From Elymus sibiricus (Eukaryota; Streptophyta; Magnoliopsida; Poales; Poaceae): a DNA stretch of 64,000 nucleotides. Each line of letters starts with the position of its first letter. The first letter of the stretch is position 1. Positions 32,626-44,139 of the stretch are shown here, one piece after another. The stretch covers positions 453,086,379-453,150,378 of the forward strand of contig CM077676.1 of NCBI GenBank assembly GCA_039707655.1, read 5' to 3'. The notes below the pieces were generated by a model. That model saw only the letters and a program-made list of their open reading frames with translations. It did no database searches and was not told where the DNA came from. The position numbers were made by a program, and so were the translations under genes.

Positions 32626-34430
32626 TCTCTCCAATCGGGAGAAGAGGAGAGAGAGTTCTACTTCTCCAAATTCAAGAATCGTCCTCACCATATTGAAGAC
32701 AAAAGAATGAAAGAAAAGATGAAAGCGCAACTGGCCGCTATTTATTTTGGAACTCTAGAAGATGAGCTAAGGAGAAGCCTCACAGATTATGAGCAGGGAC
32801 CGGATGATCTCAAGAAAGAGGAGATTGATCAACAACTTGATGAAGCACCTCCTTTGGAAACTCCAATGAATGAAACCTATGAATTACTAGATAAAAAGAG
32901 AGATAAAGAACTCCCGCCTCCTGAATTAATACCATTACCAGAGGAACTAAGGTACGAGTTGTTAGATGAAACAAAAAGATATCCTATTATTATAAGTGCT
33001 AACCTTTCAGATCAAAAAAAAAGAAAAACTCATGAAAACAATAAGGAGCCATCATAAAGCATTTGGATATTCCATGGACGACCTTAAAGGAATCAGCCCT
33101 TCCATATGCAACCATAGGATATTTATGGAAGAAGGAGCTACACCTGTCCGAGAATACCAAACAAAACTAAATCCTGAAATGAAGGAAGTTGTAAGGAAAG
33201 AGGTAATCTGATTACTTGATGCTGGTATTATCTTCCTGGGTGCTAAAAGTAAGTGGGTAAGCCCGGTTCATTATGTTCAGATGAATGGACGATTTACAGT
33301 AGTACCTAATAAAAACAATGAGCTCATACCCACTAGAACTATTGTTGTATATTTAATGTGTATTGACTACAGGAAGTTAAATAATCGCGGAAGGACCACT
33401 ATCCACTACCCTTCATAGACCAAATGCTTGAAAGGTTAGCCACCCATACCCATTTTTGTTATCTTGATGGATATTCTGGATTTTCACAATTTCCAGTTCA
33501 TCTAGATGAACAAGAGAAAACGACATTTATTTGCCCCTTTGGTATGTATGCTTATCGTCGTATGCCTTTTGGACTTTGTAATGCACCGGCTACTTTTCAA
33601 AGGTGCCTGACTGCCATCTTCACTAATTTTGTAGAGGAAATTAAGGAAGTATTTATGGATGATTTTTCTATTTATGGAACCTGATTTGATGATTGCTTGG
33701 ATAATCTAATCAAAGTTTTGCAGAGATGTGAGGACACAAACCTCGTCCTAAATTGGGAAAAATGTCACTTAATGGTGGATGAAGGCATAGTCCTTGGCCA
33801 TAGAATATCCGGAAGAGGTATTGAGGTTGATAGGGCAAAGATAGAAGCCATAGAAAAATTACTGTACCCAAAAGACATCAAAGGGATACAGAGCTTTTTG
33901 GGTCATGCAGGTTTTTACAGACGCTTTATTTAAAAATTCTCTAGTGTTTCAAAGCCATTAACTAACTTATTACAGAAAAGCATTCCCTTCAACTTCGATG
34001 AAGAGTGCATAGCAGCCTTCGAACAACTGAAAAAGTCCTTCAATGCAGCACCTATTATTAAGCCACCAAAGTGGGATCAACCGTTTGAAATTATTTGTGA
34101 AACTGACAACAATGCGGTAAGGGCTGTTTTGGATCAGCATGAAGGTAATGAACTGAATGTCATTCATTATGCTAGTCACACTCTCAATGATGCTCAAAGA
34201 AATTATGATACAGATGATAGAGAACTCTTTGCTGTAATATTTGCTTGAGAAAAGTTAGACCCTATATCACTGAAGCAAAGATTAAAGTTCACATGGATCG
34301 TCAAGCGGGGAGAACCAACTTAGCTAAGAAGGAGTCGAAGCCTAGGTGGATCTGAAGGGCTTTACTGTTGCAAGATTTTGATATGCAGATACTTGATAGG
34401 AGCGAAATCAAAGATACCAATGTGGATAGT
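32620..34430 (+). pseudogene. Athila-type reverse transcriptase and RNase H; integrase missing
   Basis: A charged linker (32620-33030) shifts frame into the reverse transcriptase: KTIRSHHKAFGYSMDDLKGI, SKWVSPVHYVQ, MCIDYRKLN, HFCYLDGYSGFSQ, PFGLCNAPATFQRC and the active site FMDDFSIYG (about 33652-33681), then GHRISGRGIEVDRAKIEAI and FLGHAGFYRRF. RNase H follows (AVLDQHEGNELNVIHYASHTLNDAQRNY, ending LLQDFDMQILDRSEIKD near 34405). At least six stops or shifts occur. No integrase HHCC or DDE motifs follow, so roughly 1.5 kb expected in a complete element is gone. Confidence 0.75.
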
Positions 34431-35601
34431 TCAATGATGGAAGCATCGATAATGGAGGAACTGATAGGGAAGTTTTGTATTCCCTATGGTACCGTGGTGT
34501 CCCTGGATGGAATAACACAGCATACCTTTGGGAATACTGAACCACCCAAGAATCATTTACTCAGACCACCTCCAATATCAGAAGTATGAAAGGTACGTGA
34601 CTTCGATAAAAGTAATTATGTTGACGATTTGTGTCCAAGTAAATTGGCAAGGATAGAACTATCAACGGAATCATCAAGAGAGGGAAGAAAGAAGAGGTCG
34701 AAGCGTAACCTCAAGAACAAATCTTGGGCAGAGCATAAGGATGGGCCTTACCATCCTAGGAAGCTCCATCCTCTTCATTAAGGTAAAAATATTTCATTTT
34801 CACTAACTTCTCCTAAAAAAGTTGTGCAGGAAACATGATTTTGAGAAGGGTACGACTGTAACTGCTCGTACCACACCCCATCATTCCCTCTGGAAGGAGA
34901 ACCACAAGTCGAACGAAGCAGTACGACCACCGGTACAAGCATGAGTGCTTGTACGAAAGGTCGTCTTCTTCTCTCGAAGGGAAGGGAACTTCTTTGACAT
35001 TGTAGTACAACCGCCTGTATGTGCACGAGCGCTCTTAGCAAAGGCCGTCTTCTCCCCAGACTTCAAGGCCCTCTTTTTGTGTGTTTAAAAGAAACCTTTT
35101 ACGCAGGTTCTGGAACCCTAGTATGACTGCCGGTATGAGCATGAGTGCTCGTACCGGAGGCCGTCCTTCGCTCTGGAAGAGGTGATTGTTTCCGACGTAA
35201 ACTGGTATGAGCACGAGTACGAGCGCCAGTGCTCGTACCCTACCCCATCATTTTCTCTGATTCTGCATTAACTTCCAGATTTTCTCCAAATTGGCCTGGT
35301 TTGTTTCCTATTCTTCTTCAATTATCCTTATCTAGTGAAACCCTACGTCCTTACCTCTTTATATACTCCTCAAGGGCTATCTTTCTCTACACAATATCAA
35401 ACCCAATCTCTCCTAGATGCAAACTAAGTTTCTATGCAGAGGTAAAAGCTTGAGGATCATGGCAAGATCATGGGACGAGAGGCAAACCCCCTCTTAGGAG
35501 GAGGAAGATCATCTCATTGAAGGTGGGAGTAGTCCTCATGGATCATACCATGCGGGAGACTACGAGCTTGAAGATGAGTCTCCACCCCATGGAGTAAAGC
35601 G
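34430..35601 (+). other. 3' region of the second Athila-type element with hairpins
   Basis: Has a decayed coding tail to about 34780, then non-coding DNA with inverted repeats GTACAAGCA...TGCTTGTAC (34932-34952), CCGGTATGAGC...GCTCGTACCGG (35130-35156) and GTACGAGC...GCTCGTAC (35218-35238). A pyrimidine-rich leader-like part at 35250-35400 precedes a short reading frame with GAC/GAG-rich codons. The element stops at 35601; no 3' LTR follows. Confidence 0.45.
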
Positions 35602-36760
35602 TTGTTAGGACCCGGGATCTAAGACATACATGTCTAGCTGCACTAATCAATAAGGACATTGGGATTAGCACTCAGTGATGAAATCTGTGTACTAAAATCA
35701 AAGTTCAGACAATGCGGCCTGTATCGGCACCACTCATAGCCTGTACAGGTTGGTCCTGAACCCCAATACTCTTATATGACTGAGCCAAAGTGGCACACCT
35801 GGCGGGGTGTACTAGGAACTCCCGAGCTCCCAGTCATACAGAGTCACCAACTCAATAGCCGAGCCGAAGCGGCACAACTGGCAGGGTGTACTAGGAACTC
35901 CCGAGCTCCCAACTAATGATTTATCATATCCCAAAACACTAATGCTTGCTAGTGTATCTTAGAGATTCCAAGACCCTACTCACAACGTGCATTTTATAAA
36001 CATACAAACATCATGCACGCCGTGAGGGTGAAACAACCGGTACCATAGCACAACTCTACGACCAAAGCATATATATCCAAAAGCTCATACATGAGCAGAG
36101 ATAGCAAATATATACACATGGAGGTCACATGACCCAACATTACATCAAGCGGAAAGGAAATATAGGTCTGGGTATAGACAAGTTTAACAAATGCCTTAAG
36201 AAGGCTAGAACAAAAGCAACGAGCCTCCCTAAGGCACATGCCTCCTGCCTGGGACCTTCAAACTACTCGCCGTCATTGAGATCCAAGTAGTATCCAGCGT
36301 TGGGACCACCTACTCCCCAAATGCTACTGTCTGAATTGCAACATCCAGGTTAAAAGAAAAAGAATAATAAAGCAACGGTGAGTACTCATCTGAAGTACTC
36401 GCAAGACTTACATCAGATCTATCTAAAATATGCATCAGTATCGAAGGAAAGGGTTATACCTATGTACTTGTACTGCAGAAAGCTGGAATAGATGAGAAGT
36501 CAAAGGAACCTATATTGGGGTGGAGAGGTGGTGGCAGACTCAAGAGTCCTTCCCGTTTGTGTCTATCCTTTTCTTTTTCTGCAAGTCGGATAGGCTTGAC
36601 TTGCTTGAATACCGGTACCTGCAAGGTATCTTCAAGTGTCCGGGTTAGACACAAAGTCAAGGTTTGTGGAACCCGTATGGACCCCTAGGGTATTTTTGTA
36701 TGTATATACGATATAGAATATGCCATGCATGACTATCTCTCGACAACTCCCCCATCAATA
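35602..36760 (-). repeat. Chromovirus-like LTR sequence, family unknown
   Basis: Starts TGTTAGGACCCGG, and carries GGTGAGTACTC...GTACTCGCAAG near 36375-36410 as in the LTRs at 38913 and 46688. Orientation is inferred from that similarity. It has a 50-base duplication (35782-35831 and 35861-35910). No partner LTR or target duplication was found; the right limit is arbitrary. Confidence 0.35.
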
Positions 36761-36954
36761 TGTGTAATGGGGTCGTGGCGGAAGAATGAGGCCAAACTCG
36801 ATTTTGAGGAAACCCTGACTCGAGTTCACTTAACCACCGTCGCGGCGCGAATTGTGCATGGTGATGTAAAGATTAGAGCTTGCCAGCCCCTGACCGCCAT
36901 CTGAGTGTTTGAGCCAGGACATAGGTTGTGGAGAACCGTTCAGTTGCAAAACTC

Positions 36955-37150
36955 CTGAGCGGGTTCAGAATTATACGAGTTGAGGAACTCCTACGTGAGT
37001 TTTTAGAAACTCAACTTCGAGCTGAAGAGAGCTCCTATGTGAGCTTTAGAGATTCGACTTGGAGCTGAAGAGCCCCTATGCGAGTTTTAGACACTCAACT
37101 TTGAGCTGAAGAGCTCCTATATGAGTTTTAGAAACTCGGCAGGTAGTCAA
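36955..37150 (+). repeat. Degenerate 41-44-bp tandem repeat
   Basis: Units of the type GAGCTGAAGAGCTCCTATGTG followed by AGTTTTAGAAACTC, three to four copies; related to the array at 37565. Confidence 0.6.
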
Positions 37151-37564
37151 ACACTCTGATGCTGCTGCATGCCAAGTTAGGATCATGTGTTTTTACTCAT
37201 CATGGATCTGTCGAACTTAGGATTTACATGGCTGCGAACTCGCGAAAAACCCTGAGTATATTGTTTAGGCGCAAAGGCCCATCCGGAGAAGAGCCCGTGC
37301 TGTCTACATACTTTGCAAGCTCATGGTTCCCAAGCACCGCACTGGTTCGCTGACCCGTGGGGTGAGGATCTTTAGATGTTTCCCGGGGCAGAGAACTTGT
37401 CGATCCCAAGCATCATGCTAGGGAACGATGGCCCACAAGGTTAGGAGCTCGAGTTGCTCAGAGGCCCAGGGTTTGTGCTAAGCTTTACCCTTTTTGGTCA
37501 TAGACTGTCATCTTTGATCCTGTTACTTTGTAGCATTCCAAGGCGATGAGGCATTATGCTAGAA

Positions 37565-37840
37565 ACTCGGATGTGAGCTGAGAAATTCCTATGCAAGTTT
37601 TAGAGAACTCGACTTTGAATTGAGAAATTCTTGTGCGAGTTATAGACAACTCGACTTTGGATTGAGAAATTCCGATGTGAGTTATAGGGAACACAACTTT
37701 GGATTGAGAAATTCTGATGCGATTTATAGGGAACTCGACTTTGAATTGAGAAATTCTGATGCGTGTTATAGGGAACTCGACTTTGAATTAAGAAATTCCA
37801 ATGCAAGTTATAGGGAACTCAACTTTGAGAAATTATGATG
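37565..37840 (+). repeat. 42-bp minisatellite
   Basis: AACTCGACTTT-type starts at 37606, 37648, 37690, 37732, 37774 and 37816, an exact period of 42. Because 42 is a multiple of three, both strands give repeated 14-residue peptides (LRNSDASYRELDFE-like on plus, NFSIQSRVPYNSHQ-like on minus). No start context or flanking gene supports translation. Confidence 0.85.
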
Positions 37841-38912
37841 TGGGTTCCTGAGAGTCATCGGTGCGGGGCCAAGATGTAGCAACCTTCTGCTTTTACTATG
37901 TCCCCTGTCGTGCGGCTAGGAGGTGTGATGTTATTATTCTCATCCTTTTCACACCTTGTGTTGTCAATGGAGCCATGTACATAATCTCCGATGAATTCGT
38001 GGATATGGCTATCAATGAAGTCGCATGCGGGGGCGCAGGCGTGTCACCTTTGCATGCATGGGCTCCATAACCGAACCCATCTTTCTTCTGATTCATGACT
38101 AGCGGAAGGTCGCTGTCGTCAGGTGACCGGTTGGTTGCGCAGTTGTCGATGTCCAGTGTGGCTGGTAACCAGCTAAATGTTGTGCTCGTGTCTTCTCCAT
38201 AAGCATCGGGGATGAGGTTGTCACCAAGACCATGAGCGAAGTCACGGATAGAATTTTAGCCAAAGTTGTTGGCTGAGTTGCAATCAAATTCGTATTTGAG
38301 GCCTCAGTCGCGCCTAGATACCAATAGCAAGTTTTTAATTGTAGGTTTATCAAAGATTGCGCCGTCGGATTGAGCTGATTTAATAGGCATGTGCGCGAGA
38401 AGGTTGCTCATGATCTGACTAGACAGATCTCCATATGGAAGTCGGATGGTAAGTTTCCCAAGGGAGTGTAGGAATGCGAATCTTGTCGCTCGCGCGCATG
38501 GACATGCCCAGATCCGAAATATGTCATCAAAATCGAAACTTTCCTAGATATTGAGCCATTGGATTGGCCTCAAATTTGGTAAGCAAGTGCGCGAAGGGAT
38601 TGCGCACAATCTAACTTTGGGGGCGGAGGGGCGGGGGGTTCTTCGATAAGATATTGCAGGCAGCGATAGACTCCAGAATACCAAAGTTGCGTGTAGATTC
38701 GTCTGGATGCGAATGGCAACTCGGTAATTTGAGCTTTTTGGGAGATTTCTCCATTGGATCTCAATGAAATTTTGTAGGGTTGAAGTATACTCAATTCCAC
38801 ACAATAACACTAGAGGGATCGCCGAAATAGTTTTTGAGATATCGGTGACAGCGAGAATAGTGCGACCATCTCTGATGTCCAGCGAGGGGGCGATGTTGAT
38901 GTGTCACACACC
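37841..38912. other. Unassigned DNA left of the chromovirus array
   Basis: No supportable gene. Contains a G-rich stretch near 38617-38640 and repeated GCGCGAGAAGG / GCGCGAAGGGATTGCGC motifs. The last five bases (ACACC, 38908-38912) would be the target duplication of the array if its right end were visible. Confidence 0.3.
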
Positions 38913-40800
38913 TGTATGCCAGCCTAGAGATCACATCCTCTAGCATACAATCACTTGAACACACGAATACCAAACCAATATATATTAAAGGTAAAAAACC
39001 AAAGGGTTCGAATATTACAACAATAGCGAGGCGGCTGAAATGGCAAACTCAATGGCATCTCCATAAGCATAGGGATCATCCTCGAGATCTGGTCAAATCA
39101 ACAAGCCAGGTGAGTACATGGAATGTACTCGCAAGCAAACAAGATACCAGTTGAATCCAAATAAAGCCATCAAACCACAATAAACACCAAATCGAAATAA
39201 AGGTAGTGCACAAAAAGAAAAGAGTATGGGCAACCAGATCAAGTGATATGTGGCATAACTTAGTGCATAAGTTAACCGGCAAGCCGGGTACAGCGTTAGG
39301 TAAGTGACTTATCACCAAAAGAATGGGTACCGTAGTAACACCACAAGTTTGGCACATCATCACTGAACGAAATTTAACCGGCAAGCCGGGACCAACGTAT
39401 GGTAAACAAAAGAAACCATTGAGCTGGGCATAGGTAGATACCACTAATTCAATGAGACCAACATAAGCTGTAAATAAAAGTAACCACTGAGAGGAGTGTC
39501 GTTAAACCCTCAGAATCAGTGGGAACAACATAAATAATGACATAAGTGTAAACACCGATATCACCCTTTGCACCAAGATCGCCTCATTAGGAAGAATTCC
39601 GCAGCAGATCTAAGCTCGATTGGCACGATTGGATGGAACCTCGGTGCACCCCACTGTGCAGGGCATTGATTGAGGGAGAGGAGAGGGGCTGGGTGCTTTG
39701 AGATGCTGAGGAGGGGCTCTATTTATAGTCGAGCTTGCGGTCATGGTGACCGGCTGCTCGGGTCGCAGCATTGAAGACGGTGGAGGCGTTTCAGGAGGTA
39801 ATGGCAGCCACAGGGGTGCTAGGTAGGTACTTCTAGGTGGTGTCTGGTGATGTGCCACTTTGGACATGGAGGCAGTGGCTCTATCTCGACGCGTGCCCGA
39901 GGCAGTGCTCACGGTGTTAACCAAGATGGCGAGGGAAGGAGGGGGCCATGAGGGGAGTGAGAGGGGGTGGCTCAGGGAACATCCATGAGCGCACGGGCGC
40001 AAGACGGCATAGGAACAGGTCTACGGTGTGAGCACAGTGGCATCGGAGCATCATTTTTGAAGTGATGCCGCTCTGGCATCACGTAGTCACCATGCCAAAA
40101 CCGGCATGTCGAACGTGCCCTCACTATTGGTCAAGGCTGGAGTTGAAATTTGTCATGGTCACATCCTATTTGGTTTAGCACGATCTGGGAAAGTTTCAGA
40201 TGAAATGGAGTAAGTCCACTACACTGACATGGTGCAAATTCGCTACTGCCTAGTTTTGAAAACAATTTATTTGGGGATTCAAATGGACAAGGCTAGGGCT
40301 GAAATTAATAGGGTCCTTCCTAATGAGGTGTAGAGACTACACAAAAAGTTTGACGTCAACACTCCAAGGTTAAATACCAAAAATAATTTTTGTTAAGTTT
40401 CTGACAGAAATTTTGGGAAATTTTGGAAACCAAAATTTGTACTAGAGTATCTCATATTTTTGCATATTTGGAATACACATGATCATAAGATACTACCATA
40501 ATTTTCTTTGCTAAAAATAATTTGCCTAAAAAGGTGCTCCTTCACAAAGGGGTTAAAAAGGGATTTTGTTAGAAAAAGAAAAAGAAATACTAAATAAAAA
40601 AGCCTTGGGTTGAATTTGATATATGTGAAAGAGCATAGTTAGAAAAAGATTTGACTAGTTAAGCTCAAGCTCATTTGCCTTTTGGTAAATGGGCTAACCA
40701 TTTTCTTGAATTAATTCAGAGAAAGAAATCCAAAACAAATAAGAGGCAAATGAAATCCAGAAATAGCCAGGGTCAAATTTGTGAAATTTGGTCTGCGATG
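38913..40800 (-). repeat. Chromovirus LTR A, internally deleted
   Basis: Matches LTR B at both ends but lacks about 140 bp (near 39045) and about 1.7 kb (near 39540-39620). Minus-strand TATA box (plus CTATTTATAG, 39719-39728). Its outer end reads ...GATG, complement CATC, where LTR B has TGTC. Confidence 0.7.
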
Positions 40801-40814
40801 AACCTAACCCCCTT

Positions 40815-42330
40815 AGGATGAATCTCGTCCCCGAGATTCGATTGCATCTAAGAATAGGTAAGGGTAGTCTGACCGAAGAGAATCTTCTCTTTCCCAGGTG
40901 GCCTCCTCCTTAGTGTGACGATCCCATAGAACCTTGAAAAACTGGGTGACCATATTGCAAGTCCTTCACTCTGCCATTTCCAAAACTTTAACCGACTTTT
41001 CCTCATATGTGAGATATGCACTGATGGTCATTTCTTTGTATTATGTCTGCTTTGCTAGAGGTGCCAAACATTTCCTAAGTTGAGATATGTGAAATACATC
41101 ATGGACCTCTGATAGGTGTTCTGGCAAATCAAGCTGATATGCTACCTCTCCCTTCCTTGCCAATACTAGAAAGGGTCCAATAAATCTTGGGGCAAGTTTT
41201 CCTCTTACGTGAAACCTCTGTAATTCTTAAGGGGTGTCACTCAGAGGTAAGCATATTCTCCGGGTTCAAAGTTAACTGAACGATGTTTCTTATCGTAGTA
41301 ACTCTTGTATCTGGACTAAGTAGCTTAGAGTCTATCCCGAATCATTCTGACTTTGTCCTCTGCTGCTTGTATAACTTCTGGTCCAAAAATATGGATGTCT
41401 CCAATTTGGGACAAGTTGAGAGGTGTCCTGCATTTCCTACCATACAGGGCCTAAAAGGGTGACATTTTTGGCTCTCTTGCTAACTGTTGTTGTAGGAGAA
41501 CGCTGCGTATGGGAGGCTATCTTCCTAGCCTAATCTGCAGGATAGGATACAAGCTCGAAGCATATCCTCCACTATCTGATTCACTCTTTCTGTCTACCCA
41601 TCTGTCTGCGGGTGATATGTTGTGCTGAAATTCAACTCGGTGCCCACAGTAGTTTGCAAGTGTTGCTAGAAGAAGGAAGTGAACTGAGTTCCTCGATTTG
41701 ACACAATGATTTTTGGGACCCCATGCAAACTAACAAATCTGGATACATATACCTGAGCGGTATGTGGTCTTGATTGCCATGAAGTGAGCTACTTCTGTCA
41801 AACGGTCCGCTATGACCAAGATGGAGTCATTCCCACGGCTGGACAGGGGTAATCTGACAATAAAGTCCATGCAGATATTGTCCCATTTCCACTCAGTTTC
41901 CTTCAAGGTTTGGAGTAATCTGGCAGGCTTGTCATAGGCTACTTTGATTTGTTGATAGAAATGACAACAGTTTACGAACTCTGCAACCTCTCTTCTCATC
42001 CCATGCCACCAAAAATCTAACTTGAGGTCATGGTACATTTTTGAACTTTCAGGGTGGATGGAGTAAGAAGACTCATGTGCTTCTTTAAACACTTTCTAAT
42101 TGAGCTCGGGGTGGTCTGGTACGCACAATCTTTTACTGTACCACAAGGTTCCTTCACTGTCTTTTGTCCTGAATATTTTTCCTTGTTCTTTCCAAACTGG
42201 GGTGGTTCACTTGAGTTGCCTTGATTTGACACACCAAGTTGGGTTACACTTTTAGTGTGCTCAAATATCCAGGGGTGACAAGTGTCATGTTGAGTTGATC
42301 GAACTTGCTGAGCAGGGTACAATTCTTAAT
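40815..42330 (-). pseudogene. Chromovirus Y integrase with chromodomain-like C-terminus
   Basis: From right to left: integrase zinc finger with EAHESSYSIHPESSKMYHDL and FVNCCHFYQQIK (41970-42092), core start WDNICMDFIVRLP and DSILVIADRLTEVAHF, then a broken stretch, the [12 protein letters not shown] C-terminal module near 41130-41330, and finally VLWDRHTKEEATWEREDSLR...YLF...ESRGRDSS before a stop at 40815. The end matches the chromodomain of plant chromoviruses, which steers integration to marked chromatin (known for the family). Many stops and shifts. A polypurine tract (plus AACCTAACCCCCTTA) lies between the stop and LTR A. Confidence 0.7.
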
Positions 42331-43620
42331 CAAGAGTAGATTTAGAATTGCTGGCTTTCTACTCAGAGCATCGGCTGCCACATTGGCTTTATCAGGATGG
42401 TAATGAATGGATAAGTCATAATCCTTGATTAGTTCAATCTATCTTGTCTGACGCAAGTTGAGGTCGGGTTGCATGAAAATATATTTCAGACTCTTGTGGT
42501 CGCTGTATACTTTACACCTTCGACCAATGAGATAATGTCTCCCTATCTTCAAGGCATGAATGACAGCTGCTAGGTCCAAGTCATGGGTGGTGTAGTTCGT
42601 TTCATGAGTACGCAGTTTTCGTGATGCCTAAGCTATTACTTGGTCTTCTTGCATAAGGAGACACCCCAAACCGCGTTATGACGCAACACAATAAATGTCG
42701 AAATCTTTTTGGACATTTGGTGTACCAGAATGGCTGCAGTGGTTAGCTTTGTCATTATTTCCATGAAGATTGCCTCACACACTTCAGTCCAAATAAATTT
42801 GTTGTCCTTCTTCAACAAGGAAGTCATAGGCATGGCTAGCTTGGAGAATTCTTGGATAAACCGACAGTAATATCCGGCCAATCCAAGGAAGCCGCGAATA
42901 TCCGTTACTGTGGCATTAGTCTTCCAATCCAAGACATCAGACACTTTACTGGGATCTACCACCACTCATTATACAGACAGTATGTGTCCCAAGAATCCTA
43001 CTTCTTTTAGCTAGAACTCACATTTGCTGAATTTTTCATAAATTTGATTCTGACGCAGTCTATCCAAAATCAGACAGAGGTGGTGACAGTGTTCATCTTC
43101 ACTCTTGGAATAAATCAGGATATCATCGATGAAGACCACCACAAACTTATCCAGGTATTCCATGAATACTTTGTTCATCATGTTCATGAAATATGAGGGG
43201 GCATTGGTGAGTCCAAATGACCTGACTGTGTGCTCATACAGACCGTATGAAGAGGTGAAAGGAGACTTTGGGATGTCACTGTCTCTACTTTTTAACTGGT
43301 GGTAACCTATCCTTAAATCAATCTTAGAGAAGAAATGGGCACCATGGAGTTGGTCAAACAGATCATCTATCCTTGGCAGAGAATACTTATTTTTTATAGT
43401 AACATCATTGAGGACTCAGAAATCCACACACAGTCTCAAGCTCCCATCTTTCGTTTTCACAAATAAGATTGGTGATCCCCATGGTGATGAACTGGGGCAG
43501 ATGTATCAATTTTCAATCAAGTCATCCAACTATTTCTTGAGGTCAACTAATTGAGGAGAGGTCATGGAGTTATATTTCTTGAATATTGGGTTTGTTCCGG
43601 GAACTAGTTCAATGGAGAAC
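42331..43620 (-). pseudogene. Chromovirus Y reverse transcriptase and RNase H
   Basis: Minus-strand motifs in order: SSPWGSPILFVKTKDGS and LCVDF, with a TGA where VDFR is expected near 43420; [36 protein letters not shown]; the active site [16 protein letters not shown] (about 43105-43150); a TAG in CEF*LKEVGFLGH and two adjacent stops near 42970. Then VVDPSKVSDVLDWKTNATVTDIRGFLGLAGYYCRF (shown here only as landmarks) and KDNKFIWTEVCE. RNase H continues to about 42330 with further breaks. It would copy the element RNA; dead here. Confidence 0.75.
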
Positions 43621-43736
43621 TCTAGTTCACGATCTGGTGGCATGCCTGGTAGCTCTTCTAGAAAGACATCCACAAATTCTTTTACCACTTGAACATTGCT
43701 GGGACCAGAGGCAGTAATCTGATATACTCTGCCTTT

Positions 43737-43985
43737 CTAAGGTATCATCTTGTTTGCAACAGATTTCACTTTTTTGCCCACTGGATTGGTGAGGGCTACT
43801 GACCGGTTTGCACAATCTATGCAGGCCTTGTGTTGAAATAACCAGTCCATACCCAATATTGCATCGAGTCCAGGTGAATCTAACACTATCAGCTGAGTTG
43901 GGAACTCCACGTGATTTATCAGGATTCTTAACTCAGCACAGACTGAATCCATCTTTATTTCAGATCCGAGGGTTTGGATGACCAA
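43737..43985 (-). pseudogene. Chromovirus Y aspartic protease fragment
   Basis: Minus-strand frame with VIQTLGSEIKMDSVCAELRI, FPTQLIVLDSPGLDAILGMDWL and CANRSVALTNP. The ILGMDWL flap-to-helix signature is typical of the Gypsy retropepsin. The catalytic D[ST]GA motif expected further upstream (about 44060-44100) is not recognisable in frame. Lies between gag and reverse transcriptase as expected. Confidence 0.7.
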
Positions 43986-44139
43986 AAAATTTTACAACAG
44001 GGAAATAAGCAAATTGTTGCTTTTGGCAAAATATTTGGAGATAAAGGAATGCGAAGCTCTAGAGTTGAATAAAATAACTGCAGGGTTGGTATTGATAGGG
44101 AACATACCAACTACCACATTCAGAGCTACATGGGCTTTT

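Noticed and set aside
37600..37838. 14-residue peptide repeats as a real protein
   Set aside because: Both strands are equally open because the unit is 42 bases; no start context, promoter or neighbouring exon.
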